Below, piece after piece: positions 14,535 through 22,674 of a DNA stretch of 22,674 nucleotides. Location: contig DXCY01000249.1 of NCBI GenBank assembly GCA_019115725.1, positions 1 to 22,674 of the forward strand, read 5' to 3'. The stretch is from Candidatus Luteimonas excrementigallinarum. Lineage in GTDB: Bacteria > Pseudomonadota > Gammaproteobacteria > Xanthomonadales > Xanthomonadaceae. Numbering within the stretch: position 1 is the stretch's first letter; each line of letters opens with the position of its first letter. Below the pieces are notes generated by a model. That model did not search any database, had not been told where the DNA came from, and saw only the letters and a program-made list of their open reading frames with translations. The position numbers were made by a program, and so were the translations under genes.

Positions 14535-16747
14535 TGGCGCACGACATGAAGGCCGGCAGCATGCAGCCACTGCTGATTGAGCTTGGCACCGAGGAGCTCC
14601 CGGTCAAGGCCCTGCCCGGCCTGGCGCAGGCGTTTTTCGACGGCATGCTCGCCGCGCTGGACAAGCGCGGCATCGCGGTTGAACGCGGCGACGCCAAACC
14701 GCTGTACACGCCGCGCCGCCTGGCGGTGCTGCTGCCGGGCGTAGCCGCCGAGCAGCCGGAGCAGGCGTCGGAAGTGCTGGGGCCGTATCTCAACATCGCC
14801 CTGGATGCCGAAGGCCAGCCGACCCGCGCCCTGCAGGGTTTCGCCGCCAAGGCCGGCGTGGAATGGACCGCGCTGGAGCGCACCAGCGACGCCCGCGGGG
14901 AGCGCTTCGTGCATCGCTCGGTCAAGCCCGGGGCCAGCATGGCCGCGCTGCTGCCGGAGATCCTGGCCGAAGCCATCGCCGCCATGCCCATCCCCAAGCC
15001 GATGCGCTGGGGCGCGCACGAACACGCCTTCGCCCGCCCGGTGCTGTGGCTGGTGGCCCTGCATGGCGGCGACGTCATCGATTGCGAAGCCTTCGGCATC
15101 CAGGCCGGACGCATCAGCCGCGGCCACCGCTTCATGCACGAGGGTCCGGTGTCGCTGGACCAGCCCGCCACCTATGTGGACACCCTGCGCGAGGCCAAGG
15201 TGCTGGTGGACGCGGACGAGCGCCGCGCACGCATCGTGGAACAGATCAATGCCGCCACCCGGGATGGCAGCGCGCGCATCGACCCGGACAACCTGGAACA
15301 GGTGAACTGCCTGGTGGAATGGCCCAGCGCCGTCGCCTGCTCTTTCGAATCCGGGTTCCTGGCGGTACCGGCCGAGGCGCTGGTGGTGACCATGGAAGCC
15401 AACCAGAAATTCTTCCCGGTGCTGGACGCCGACGGCGGGCTGACCGAGCGCTTCATCGGCATCGCCAACATCGCATCCACCGATGAAACCCAGGTCCGCC
15501 AGGGCTATGAACGGGTGATCCGTCCGCGCTTTGCCGACGCCCGGTTCTTCTTCGAGGAAGACCTGCGCCAGGGCCTGGCGGCAATGAACGCCGGGCTGGA
15601 CTCGGTAACCTACCAGGCCAGGCTGGGCTCGCTGGCCGCCAAGGTGGCGCGCGTGGGCGAACTGGCCCGCAGCATTGCGCCGCAGGCCGGGGTGGACCCC
15701 GACCTGGCCGCCCGCGCCGCCGGCCTGTCCAAGGCCGATCTGCAGTCGCGCCTGGTGGGCGAGTTCCCGGAGCTGCAGGGCATCGCCGGGCGCTACTACG
15801 CCCTGGAGGACCCGACGCTGGCAGACCTGCCCGCAACCGCCAGGGCCGCGCTGGCCGACTCCATCGACGAGGCCTATGCGCCGCGCCATGCGGGCGATGC
15901 CATCGCGCCCTCGCCGCTGGGCCGCACGCTGGCGGTCGCTGAGCGCCTGGACACCCTGGCCGGCGGTTTCGCCGCGGGGCTGCGCCCCACCGGCAACAAA
16001 GACCCCTTCGCCTTGCGCCGCAACGCGCTGGGCCTGGCCCGCACGATCATCGAAAGCGGACTGGACCTGGACCTGCACGCCCTGCTGGGCCGTGCCCACG
16101 CACTGGCCATGGCCTCCGCGGTGGATGCCGCGCAGGCATCCGTGACCGCCGCCAGCACCGACAAGGAACAGGTCCAGGCCGGCAAGCGTCTGGAACAGGC
16201 CGTGGCCGAGCGCGATGCCGACCCGGCCGCCGGCATCGCCGAGCTGTACGACTTCATCCTTGAGCGCCTGCGCGGCTACTACGCCGATCAGGGCGTGCCG
16301 GTACAGCACTTCAACGCGGTAGCCGCGCTGCGTCCCGGCTCGCTGCATGATTTCAACCGGCGCCTGGCCGCGATCGGCAGCTTTGCCCGCCTGCCCGAGG
16401 CCGAAGCACTGGCCGCGGCCGACAAGCGCATCCGCAACATCCTGCGCAAGGCCGGCGACGACGTGCCGACCGCCGTCAATGCGACGTTGCTGCAGGAGCC
16501 GGCGGAACTTGCGCTGGCCGAAGCCGTGGACCAGGCCTTCACGGACACCGACCAGCCCCTGGCCGATGGCGACTACGCCCGGGTGCTGGCGCGGCTGGCC
16601 CAGCTGCGCCCGCAGGTGGATGCCTTCTTCGACGCGGTGATGGTCAATGCAGAGGATCCGGCCGTGCGCGGCAACCGCCTGGCACTGCTCCGCCGGCTCT
16701 CATCACGCCTGGGGAGCGTGGCCGCGATCGAGCACCTAAGTATCTGA
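14531..16747 (+). CDS. glyS: Glycine--tRNA ligase beta subunit
   Basis: The 738-residue beta subunit has the family N-terminus QPLLIELGTEELPVKALPGLAQAF, the KPMRWG and RGHRFMHEGPV segments, and EANQKFFPVLDADGGLTERFIGIANI in the middle. The C-terminal DALR-type anticodon-binding domain ends FFDAVMVNAEDPAVRGNRLALLRRLSSRL. It binds and positions tRNA-Gly for the alpha subunit. The first ATG at 14531 overlaps the glyQ stop. MQPLLIE (from 14561) is an alternative start that begins at the conserved sequence, so the first 10 residues are uncertain. The stop is 11 bases from the stop of the convergent histidine kinase, with no clear terminator. Confidence 0.97.
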   Translation: MMAHDMKAGSMQPLLIELGTEELPVKALPGLAQAFFDGMLAALDKRGIAVERGDAKPLYTPRRLAVLLPGVAAEQPEQASEVLGPYLNIALDAEGQPTRALQGFAAKAGVEWTALERTSDARGERFVHRSVKPGASMAALLPEILAEAIAAMPIPKPMRWGAHEHAFARPVLWLVALHGGDVIDCEAFGIQAGRISRGHRFMHEGPVSLDQPATYVDTLREAKVLVDADERRARIVEQINAATRDGSARIDPDNLEQVNCLVEWPSAVACSFESGFLAVPAEALVVTMEANQKFFPVLDADGGLTERFIGIANIASTDETQVRQGYERVIRPRFADARFFFEEDLRQGLAAMNAGLDSVTYQARLGSLAAKVARVGELARSIAPQAGVDPDLAARAAGLSKADLQSRLVGEFPELQGIAGRYYALEDPTLADLPATARAALADSIDEAYAPRHAGDAIAPSPLGRTLAVAERLDTLAGGFAAGLRPTGNKDPFALRRNALGLARTIIESGLDLDLHALLGRAHALAMASAVDAAQASVTAASTDKEQVQAGKRLEQAVAERDADPAAGIAELYDFILERLRGYYADQGVPVQHFNAVAALRPGSLHDFNRRLAAIGSFARLPEAEALAAADKRIRNILRKAGDDVPTAVNATLLQEPAELALAEAVDQAFTDTDQPLADGDYARVLARLAQLRPQVDAFFDAVMVNAEDPAVRGNRLALLRRLSSRLGSVAAIEHLSI

Positions 16748-16758
16748 CGGGGGGGTTC

Positions 16759-17673
16759 TCAGCGCGGCCGCGTGCGCCGCGGCAAGCGGATGCGGACCAC
16801 GGTGCCGCGGCCGGGCGCACTATCGACCCGCAGGCTGCCGCCGGCGCGCTCTGCGAGGTCGGCGGCAACCGCGAGGCCCAGGCCGGTGCCCTGGCCCGGC
16901 GGCTTCGTGGTGTAGAACGGCTCGCGGCAACGGGCCAGTTCCTCCGCAGTCATTCCGCGTCCGGTATCGGCAACCTTGAGTTCCACCCAATCCGCGTCGC
17001 CCGCCACGGCCAGGGTGAACGTGCCGCCGTCTGGCATGGCTTCCGCGGCGTTGGAGGCCAGGTTCAGCAGCACAAGTTCGAGCTGGGCACGGTCGAAGAA
17101 CACCAGGTGCGGACCCGGAGACAGCTGCAGGTCCACCCCCACGGCCTCGGCAAACAGGTGCCGCGGCATTGACCGCAGCTCGTCCACCAGCACCGCGACG
17201 TCGAACACCTCGGGCCTGCCCGCCTCCAGACGGCTGAAGTCCAGCAGCCGGCGGCTGACCGCCGCGGCGCGACGCGCGGCCGATTCCACGCCTTCGAACA
17301 TGGCCTGCATCTGCCCCGTGTCCTGCGCCTGGCGACCGCGCTGGGCGTAGCCCAGGATCAGCGCGAGCAGATGGTTGAAGTCATGCGCCACCCCGCCCGC
17401 CAGCCGGCCCACGCCCTCCATCTTCTGCGCATGCAGCAGCTGCCGGCGCGATCGCTCCCGTTCCTCCATCTCCAGCTGCAGACGGTCACGGGTATGCGCC
17501 AGTTGCACATTGCGGCGCGCCAGCTCGCCCACATATCCCCCTATCAGGACCGCGGCCCGATCCAGCAGCAGCGCGGCCGCCAGGACGCCGGCGCAGAATT
17601 GCACTGCCAGCAGCGCCGAAGAGCGCAGCGCGACCGGGTCATAGAAATAACGGGCGGGGTTGCCCTGCACCAT
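16759..17673 (-). CDS. Sensor histidine kinase, apparently N-terminally truncated
   Basis: From the first in-frame ATG at 17673 the product is 304 residues: MVQGNPARYFYDPVALRSS, one membrane helix (about 18-38, ALLAVQFCAGVLAAALLL), a linker helix (50-82), then a complete kinase core. The H-box is GGVAHDFNHLL with phospho-acceptor H97, the N-box LLNLASNAAEAMPDGG is at about 203-217, G1 is VADTGRGM (234-241) and G2 is GQGTGLGLAV (260-269). No receiver domain follows. A single helix with no sensor domain is unusual, and the RYFYDPVALRSS segment looks like the loop before the last helix of a multi-pass sensor, so several helices seem lost. No ribosome-binding site precedes the ATG. Its 5' end abuts the 5' end of the divergent GGDEF gene. 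Probably a remnant; the catalytic part is intact. Confidence 0.75.
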   Translation of the reverse strand: MVQGNPARYFYDPVALRSSALLAVQFCAGVLAAALLLDRAAVLIGGYVGELARRNVQLAHTRDRLQLEMEERERSRRQLLHAQKMEGVGRLAGGVAHDFNHLLALILGYAQRGRQAQDTGQMQAMFEGVESAARRAAAVSRRLLDFSRLEAGRPEVFDVAVLVDELRSMPRHLFAEAVGVDLQLSPGPHLVFFDRAQLELVLLNLASNAAEAMPDGGTFTLAVAGDADWVELKVADTGRGMTAEELARCREPFYTTKPPGQGTGLGLAVAADLAERAGGSLRVDSAPGRGTVVRIRLPRRTRPR

Positions 17674-17682
17674 GCGCGCGGC

Positions 17683-19125
17683 ATGGGCGATCCGGCCGGT
17701 GCCGAGCCCTATTTCCAGCGTGCTGTCGACGCCACCACCAGGCGGCCGGGCGGCCAGCTGCCCAGGGATGCCATCCCCTATTTCAACTACGGTCTGGCTG
17801 TGCTGGACCAGGGCCGCGACGACGAAGCGGCCAACCTGCTGGAAACGGCCGCCGCCCTTGCCGGCCGGGACCGCCACCTGGACCGGCTCCGGGGCCGGGT
17901 CGAGAGCGCACTGGGCCGGATCGCGCTGGGGCGCGGCGACCTGGCCAAGGCGCGGCACCAGCTTGAGTCCGCGGTGGCGCTGCAACGGGCCCTGGATGAC
18001 ATGTCGGGGCTGGCCGCGAGCCTGCGGCAGCTGGGAGAACTGGCCCTGCTGGAGGGCGCACCTGCACAGGCACTCGACTACGGGCGCGAAGCCGCCGCGC
18101 TGGTCGAGGCCGGCCAGCTGGCCGACCAGATCCACGATTCCCTGGAACTGATGGCACGCATCCACTCGGCCCTGGGCAATGCCGCCGAGTCCCGTGCCTG
18201 GAGCGAACGGGCGCGCCAGCACCTGGCCAGGACCAACCGCGAGCGGAACCCGGCCATCGCCGGAGCGCTGGAACAGCGCGCGCCGCGCCCTGATGACACG
18301 ATCGAGCAGCTCGGCAGCCTCACCCGGGCGCGGGCCTTCGGCACCCTGGCGGTGCTGGCCCTGGCTGCGACCCTGTTTGCCGCGGGGTGGACGCTGCTGC
18401 GGGCGCGGCGCCGCAACCGGCGGCTGGAATGGTCCAGCACCACCGACATCCTGACCGGCCTGGCCAACCGGCGTGCAGCGACCCGGCGACTGGATGCCCT
18501 GCCCGGCTCCGCCGGCAGCGGTGACACGCGTGCCGCCCTGCTGCTGGTGGATATCGATCACTTCAAGGCGATCAACGACGAGTTCGGCCACGACGAGGGC
18601 GACCGGGTCCTGGTTGCGATCAGCCGCTGCCTGCAGCTGGCCTGCGATGCCAACGACGTTGTTGCGCGCTGGGGTGGCAAGGAGTTCCTGATCGTGCGCC
18701 CACGGACGACGCAAGCCGCTGCGCGCGCACTTGCAGAGCACCTGCGCACGGCGGTGGAGCAGCTGGCGATCCCACTGCAGGACGGGCAGTCGACGTCGGT
18801 GACTGTCTCGATCGGGCTGGCCCCGTGTCCGTACTTTCCCGGGCCGGCCGGCTGGCACGACGGGATCCGGATGGCCGATCGCGCGCTTTATGCCGCCAAG
18901 TATTCGGGCCGCAACGCCTGGGCCGGAACCTGGGGCGAACCAGCAGGACAGCACGTCGATGTGTACAGCGTGCGACAGGATCCGGAGGCAGCGCTCGCCA
19001 ACGGCTGGATCTCCGTCTCGGGCAGCCGGCCGATCGCCTGGCAGGCCTCGCGCGCGGACCGGGCGGAGCGTACGGCCGGCAGCATCGGCACCGGCCACCG
19101 TCTGCACGCAGGGCGCGCTCCCTGA
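17683..19125 (+). CDS. TPR-GGDEF protein, apparently N-terminally truncated, with degenerate GGKEF motif
   Basis: From ATG 17683 the product has 480 residues. Residues 1-190 are TPR-like repeats (AEPYFQRAVDAT, AIPYFNYGLAVLDQGRDDEAANLLETA, GDLAKARHQLESAVALQRAL, GAPAQALDYGREAAALV). One membrane helix is at about 218-238 (TLAVLALAATLFAAGWTLL), then a GGDEF domain with TDILTGLANRRA, DIDHFK at 290-295 and RWGGKEFL, where the signature GG[D/E]EF is GGKEF (331-335). The RxxD inhibitory site is absent (DAND). Lys at the third signature position removes a metal-binding acid, so cyclic di-GMP synthesis is doubtful. Relatives have a signal peptide and more TPRs, so the N-terminus seems missing. No ribosome-binding site precedes this ATG. 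Further in-frame codons upstream are antisense to the kinase gene. Confidence 0.75.
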   Translation: MGDPAGAEPYFQRAVDATTRRPGGQLPRDAIPYFNYGLAVLDQGRDDEAANLLETAAALAGRDRHLDRLRGRVESALGRIALGRGDLAKARHQLESAVALQRALDDMSGLAASLRQLGELALLEGAPAQALDYGREAAALVEAGQLADQIHDSLELMARIHSALGNAAESRAWSERARQHLARTNRERNPAIAGALEQRAPRPDDTIEQLGSLTRARAFGTLAVLALAATLFAAGWTLLRARRRNRRLEWSSTTDILTGLANRRAATRRLDALPGSAGSGDTRAALLLVDIDHFKAINDEFGHDEGDRVLVAISRCLQLACDANDVVARWGGKEFLIVRPRTTQAAARALAEHLRTAVEQLAIPLQDGQSTSVTVSIGLAPCPYFPGPAGWHDGIRMADRALYAAKYSGRNAWAGTWGEPAGQHVDVYSVRQDPEAALANGWISVSGSRPIAWQASRADRAERTAGSIGTGHRLHAGRAP

Positions 19126-19183
19126 GCAGACCTGCTTCTGCCCGATGTGCACGGTCATTAAGCATTTTCGACAGCGGCTTGGG

Positions 19184-19189
19184 TATCCT
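19184..19189 (+). promoter_or_regulatory. Candidate -10 box of tamA (possible leaderless start)
   Basis: TATCCT ends exactly 6 nt before the tamA ATG, within the nonamer GGTATCCTG shared with the tatA upstream region. No Shine-Dalgarno is present before this ATG and no good -35 was seen. Confidence 0.35.
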
Positions 19190-19195
19190 GTGCCG

Positions 19196-20968
19196 ATGCA
19201 GGGACGTCACCTTTCAATCGCGCTGGCCGCCACGCTTTCGCTGACCGCCGCCGGCGCTGCCCAGGCCATCCAGGTGGGCGAGGTGGAAATCCGCGGGCTG
19301 GACGACGAAATGGAAGAAAACGTGCGCGTTTCGCTGTCGCTGGCGGACATGCGCGGCGAGGACATTTCATTCCGGCGCCTGCGCTACATGATCGGTGCCG
19401 CCGAGGCCGAGGCCCGCGAGGCGCTCGAGCCGTTCGGCTACTACTCGCCGCAGATCCAGGTCGAACAGTCGCGCGCCAACGGCCAGGTCGATGTCATCGT
19501 CTCCGTCGACGCCGGCGAGCCGGTGCGGATACGCAACGCTGACGTGGCGATCATCGGCGCCGGCAACCGCGACCGCTACCTGGCCCGCGACCTGGACGGC
19601 TTCATCCCCGGTCCGGGCGAGGTCTTCGACCACCGCCCCTACGAAGCCAGCAAGGCCCGGATCAGCCGCAGGCTGGCAGAGCGAGGCTACTTCGACGCCG
19701 ACTTCAGCGCGCGCCGGGTGGAAGTGACCCGAGCCACCCAGGCCGCCGACATCGAACTGGTGTGGACCAGCGGCGAGCGCTACAACATGGGCCCGACCAG
19801 CTTCACCCAGTCACCGCGCGAAGTGGTCAACCAGGATCTTCTGGAGCGGCTGGTCTACTGGGAAGAAGGCGGCTACTACCACCAGGGCCGGCTGGACCGG
19901 CTGCGCACCTCGCTGCAGCGGCTGGATTACTTCGGCTCGATCGAGATCGAACCGCGCCCCGACGATGCAGACGACGACCTGCGCGTGCCGGTGGACGTGC
20001 GCCTGACCCCGGCACCGCGCAAGATCCAGACCGCCGGCATCAGCTACGGCACCGACAGCGGCGCCGGTTTCCGCCTGGGCGAGGAGCGCCGCTATGTGAA
20101 CCGGCGCGGCCACAAGGCGCTGGCCCAGCTGGACTATGCCCAGAAGCGCAAAACCCTGACCCTGCAGTACCGGATCCCCGCGTTCGCCTGGTATGAGGGC
20201 TGGTACACCGTCAGCCTGCAGGCGGCCGATGAGCAGACCCGCTACATCGATGCGCGCAAGATCGAACTGGTGGCCAGCCGCAACGGCCAGTACAGCCGGC
20301 ACCTGAACCTGGTGGCCTCGGCGCACGCGCTGCGCGAGCGCTGGTCGTACGTGGACCAGGACGATCCGGACCGTCCGCCCGAATACCGCTACGCCACCTT
20401 CACCTATCCCTCGCTGCGGGCCGAATACGTCAACGTGGACGACCAGCTGTTTCCGCGCAGCGGCATCGGCGGCAGCATCGTGCTGCGCAGCGGACTGGAA
20501 GGCGTGGGCTCGGATGCCAACTTCGCCCAGGTCCATGCACGCGCCAGCTGGTACCGCGGCATCGGCGAACGCCACCGGCTGATCGTGCGCGGCGAAGCCG
20601 GGCATACCTATACCGATGCGCTGGTGGACATGCCGCCCAGCCTGCGCTTCTACGCCGGCGGCGACCGCAGCATCCGTGGCTACGACTGGCGTGAGGTCGG
20701 CCCGCGCCTGGGCGACTATGCGGTGGGCGCCAAGCATGTGTTCACCGGCAGCGTGGAGTACGAGCACTACTTCCAGAGCGGCTTCGGCTTTGCCGTGTTC
20801 GCCGACAGCGGCAGCGCTTTCAACGACAGTCCCGACTGGCGCACCGGCGTGGGCGTGGGCCTGCGCTGGGCCTCGCCGGTCGGTCCGCTGCGGCTGGATA
20901 TCGCCCGCGGCCTGGACGATCCGGACTCGCCCTTCACCCTGCACCTCGATATCGGCACGGCGTTCTGA
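19196..20968 (+). CDS. tamA: Translocation and assembly module subunit TamA (Omp85 family)
   Basis: The 590-residue outer-membrane protein has a Sec signal peptide (MQGRHLSIALAATLSLTAAG, likely cleavage after AQA at residue 24). About 240 residues with the size and pattern of three POTRA domains follow (VGEVEIRGLDDEMEENVR, EPVRIRNADVAIIGAG, RLDRLRTSLQRLDYFGSIEI), then a 16-strand Omp85-type beta-barrel. The conserved Omp85 RGY motif is at R494-G495-Y496 in GGDRSIRGYDWREVGP, and the chain ends in phenylalanine (LHLDIGTAF), the usual beta-signal for insertion by BAM. The length is near that of E. coli TamA (577). With TamB it helps assemble some outer-membrane proteins and is linked to phospholipid transport. 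The start at 19196 gives the signal peptide. tamB begins 2 bases after its stop. Confidence 0.94.
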   Translation: MQGRHLSIALAATLSLTAAGAAQAIQVGEVEIRGLDDEMEENVRVSLSLADMRGEDISFRRLRYMIGAAEAEAREALEPFGYYSPQIQVEQSRANGQVDVIVSVDAGEPVRIRNADVAIIGAGNRDRYLARDLDGFIPGPGEVFDHRPYEASKARISRRLAERGYFDADFSARRVEVTRATQAADIELVWTSGERYNMGPTSFTQSPREVVNQDLLERLVYWEEGGYYHQGRLDRLRTSLQRLDYFGSIEIEPRPDDADDDLRVPVDVRLTPAPRKIQTAGISYGTDSGAGFRLGEERRYVNRRGHKALAQLDYAQKRKTLTLQYRIPAFAWYEGWYTVSLQAADEQTRYIDARKIELVASRNGQYSRHLNLVASAHALRERWSYVDQDDPDRPPEYRYATFTYPSLRAEYVNVDDQLFPRSGIGGSIVLRSGLEGVGSDANFAQVHARASWYRGIGERHRLIVRGEAGHTYTDALVDMPPSLRFYAGGDRSIRGYDWREVGPRLGDYAVGAKHVFTGSVEYEHYFQSGFGFAVFADSGSAFNDSPDWRTGVGVGLRWASPVGPLRLDIARGLDDPDSPFTLHLDIGTAF

Positions 20969-20970
20969 CC

Positions 20971-22674
20971 ATGGCGCCCGTCTTCCGCCGCATTGATCCG
21001 AACGTCAGCCCCGAGGAACGCGAAGCCCGGATTGCCGAGCTCCGCCAGCGGCGCCGGGCGCGGCTGCGCTGGTTGGCGATCCGTTCCGGCATCGTCGGCC
21101 TGGTGCTGGCGCTGCTGCTGGGGTTGCTCGCGTACTGGCTGCTGATGACCTTTGGCGGGCGTGATTTCCTGCTCTCGCAGATCACCGCGCGCCTGCCTGC
21201 CGGCACCAGTCTGGAATGGCGCGCGGCCGAGGGACCGGCCTCCGGGCCGCTGACCCTGCACGGGCTGCACTTCGTGCAGATGACCTGCCCGGACCAGGAC
21301 GGCGAGCCGGTGCCCTACGGCAGCTGCGACGCGCACCGCACGCTGTCCTTCAGCGCCGAGCGCGCCACCATCGATCCCGCCCTGCTGCCGCTGCTCGGCC
21401 GCCTGGTGCGTCTGGACGTACTGGAAGTGGAGGGCGCGGTGCTGACGCTGCCGCCGTCGGTGGAGGATGACGAACCCTTCCAGCTGCCCTCGTGGCCCGA
21501 TTCGCTGCCCGATATCGGCCCGCTGCCGCTGTCGCTGCAGGCCGATGCGATCCGGGTGGACGACCTGCAGGTGGTGGGCGCCGACGGCCCGCTGATCCAC
21601 ATCCACCAGATGCGCGGCGGGCTCAACGCCGGCGAGGGCCTGCTGGAGCTGGACAGCGTGCTGGTCGACAGCGACCGCGGCCGCTTCAATGTCCACCACG
21701 GCCGCTACGCCCCGGCGGAGAACTACCAGGTGGACCTGACCGCCGGTGCGGTGATGCCGGCCCCGGCCGGACGCACCCGGCCCAACTTCGGCCTGGTGGC
21801 CCGCGGCGATGCCGGCCACCTGGACCTGGTACTGACCGGCCACGCTCCCTCACCGGTGCTGGCCACCCTGGCCCTGCGCGGCGGCGAGCGCCCGGACTGG
21901 CGCCTGCAGGCGCGTTCGGACGCGCTGGATCCGGCGCTGCTGGCCGGCGCCGAGCCCGGCACCCCCATCGCCTTCGATCTGGTGGCCGATGGCGAGGACG
22001 GGACCATGCTGCTGGAAGGGCACGTGACCCAGGGCGAATTCACCGCCACCGTGCTGCCTTCCACCCTCAGCCTGCAGGACGACGTGCTGGAGCTCGACCC
22101 GCTGGTGGTGGAACTGCTCGACGGCCGCCTCACCGTGGCCGGGCGTGCCGATTTCAGCGGCGAGGACGGGCCTGCGGGCCGTTTCTCCATCAATGCACGC
22201 GGGCTGCGCTGGGGCGGCGGCGTGGATGACAACGGCGAAGCCGGCACCGCGGTGGTGGCCGATGCGCGGCTGGGCGTGGCCGGACGGATGCAGGCCTGGG
22301 CCGCGATCGGCAACGCCGACCTGACCCGCGGCAACCTCACTGCACGGGTGGAGCTGGATGCGCGCGGCAACGAGGAGCGCATGGCCCTGCGCCGCCTGCA
22401 CGCCAGCATGCCCGGCAACAGCGGCAGCCTGGACGGCAGCGGCTCGCTGGCCTGGACACCGGGACTGGCCTGGGACCTGGACCTGGCGCTGGCCTCGTTC
22501 GACCCCGGCTACTTCCTGCCCGACTGGAACGGGGCGGTGGACGGCACCATCACCAGCCGCGGCGCCACCCTGGACGATGGCCGTCTGGAAGCCATGGCGG
22601 AGCTGGCCGAACTGGGCGGACAGCTGCGCGGGCGCACGCTCGGCGGCAGCGGCCGCTTCAGCATGCAGACCCCG
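20971..22674 (+). CDS. tamB: Translocation and assembly module subunit TamB, N-terminal part (runs off the right edge)
   Basis: An open frame of 568 codons runs from ATG 20971 to the last base, two bases after the tamA stop. A basic cytoplasmic start rich in Arg (about 13-38) precedes one membrane helix (about 39-60, SGIVGLVLALLLGLLAYWLLM), followed by a long periplasmic region of beta-rich segments (TSLEWRAAEGPASGPLTLHGLHF, RLDVLEVEGAVLTLPPS, DDLQVVGADGPLIHIHQMRGG). TamB is an AsmA-like protein that bridges the inner and outer membranes as a beta-taco groove and works with TamA. The family is usually about 1200-1300 residues, so roughly half the gene, including the C-terminal DUF490 domain, lies outside the window. 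Confidence 0.93.
   Translation, partial: MAPVFRRIDPNVSPEEREARIAELRQRRRARLRWLAIRSGIVGLVLALLLGLLAYWLLMTFGGRDFLLSQITARLPAGTSLEWRAAEGPASGPLTLHGLHFVQMTCPDQDGEPVPYGSCDAHRTLSFSAERATIDPALLPLLGRLVRLDVLEVEGAVLTLPPSVEDDEPFQLPSWPDSLPDIGPLPLSLQADAIRVDDLQVVGADGPLIHIHQMRGGLNAGEGLLELDSVLVDSDRGRFNVHHGRYAPAENYQVDLTAGAVMPAPAGRTRPNFGLVARGDAGHLDLVLTGHAPSPVLATLALRGGERPDWRLQARSDALDPALLAGAEPGTPIAFDLVADGEDGTMLLEGHVTQGEFTATVLPSTLSLQDDVLELDPLVVELLDGRLTVAGRADFSGEDGPAGRFSINARGLRWGGGVDDNGEAGTAVVADARLGVAGRMQAWAAIGNADLTRGNLTARVELDARGNEERMALRRLHASMPGNSGSLDGSGSLAWTPGLAWDLDLALASFDPGYFLPDWNGAVDGTITSRGATLDDGRLEAMAELAELGGQLRGRTLGGSGRFSMQTP

Noticed and set aside
14474..16348. Long minus-strand open frame (624 codons) antisense to glyS
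   Set aside because: Composition is Gly/Gln/Val/Arg-rich without a recognisable domain, and glyS is unmistakable on the other strand.
17371..17682. Plus-strand extension of the GGDEF gene upstream to 17371
   Set aside because: This part is antisense to the kinase H-box and linker and translates to His/Gln/Arg-rich sequence without TPR features, so it is a shadow of the kinase gene.
16759..19158. A single 799-codon minus-strand open frame read as one very large histidine kinase
   Set aside because: Beyond about 17700 the minus-strand translation is low-complexity (Arg, Gly, Pro, Gln-rich) and antisense to a clear TPR-GGDEF protein sharing the same codon boundaries. It is open only because stop codons are rare in such GC-rich DNA.
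1..22674. CRISPR array, tRNA or rRNA gene, insertion sequence, prophage, toxin-antitoxin pair or defence system
   Set aside because: I saw no regularly spaced direct repeats, no cloverleaf or rRNA-like sequence, no transposase or integrase motifs and no small paired toxin-antitoxin frames on either strand. The flanking genes are conserved housekeeping genes.

Overview
The window is GC-rich chromosomal DNA from a gammaproteobacterium, most likely of the Xanthomonadaceae/Lysobacteraceae (Stenotrophomonas, Lysobacter or Luteimonas type). The evidence is the protein style of RdgC, TatABC, HemH, GlyQS and TamAB, codons ending almost always in G or C, long antisense open frames, and short GTAG-headed palindromes that resemble the REP elements of this group. 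No rRNA, tRNA, CRISPR array, insertion sequence, phage gene or plasmid function was seen, and no stretch over 300 bases lacks a gene.

Layout. The left edge (1-157, minus) is the start of fructose-1,6-bisphosphatase, divergent from ttcA (tRNA 2-thiocytidine synthesis). Then come rdgC and a YgjP-type metallohydrolase, ending in a head-to-head pair of GTAG palindromes. On the minus strand lie hemH (ferrochelatase) and a translationally coupled alpha/beta hydrolase. On the plus strand are a secreted SYLF-domain protein and tatA-tatB-tatC, the complete twin-arginine translocase. A minus-strand pair follows: a class I glutamine amidotransferase and a polytopic BPSS1780-like membrane protein. Next are a large exported S9 (DPP IV-like) peptidase on plus, a solitary GspE/PilB-type ATPase on minus, and glyQ-glyS (glycyl-tRNA synthetase alpha and beta) on plus.

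From 16759 to 19125 two signalling genes lie back to back. A histidine kinase (minus) and a TPR-GGDEF protein (plus) both appear to have lost their N-termini and shared promoter region, and their remaining coding sequences meet within a few tens of bases near 17674-17700. The window ends with tamA and the first 568 codons of tamB, the outer-membrane translocation and assembly module.

Most of the window is conserved housekeeping sequence: RNA modification and charging, haem synthesis, protein export and envelope assembly. I found no convincing new multi-gene system. The observations most worth checking are the collapsed kinase/GGDEF junction with its GGKEF active-site variant, the GTAG palindromes whose sequence supplies the stop codons of two neighbouring genes, a small tandem duplication carrying a palindrome and the 3' tail of the ATPase gene, and a recurring -10-like hexamer exactly 6 nt before the ATG of ttcA, hemH and tamA, which suggests leaderless mRNAs.
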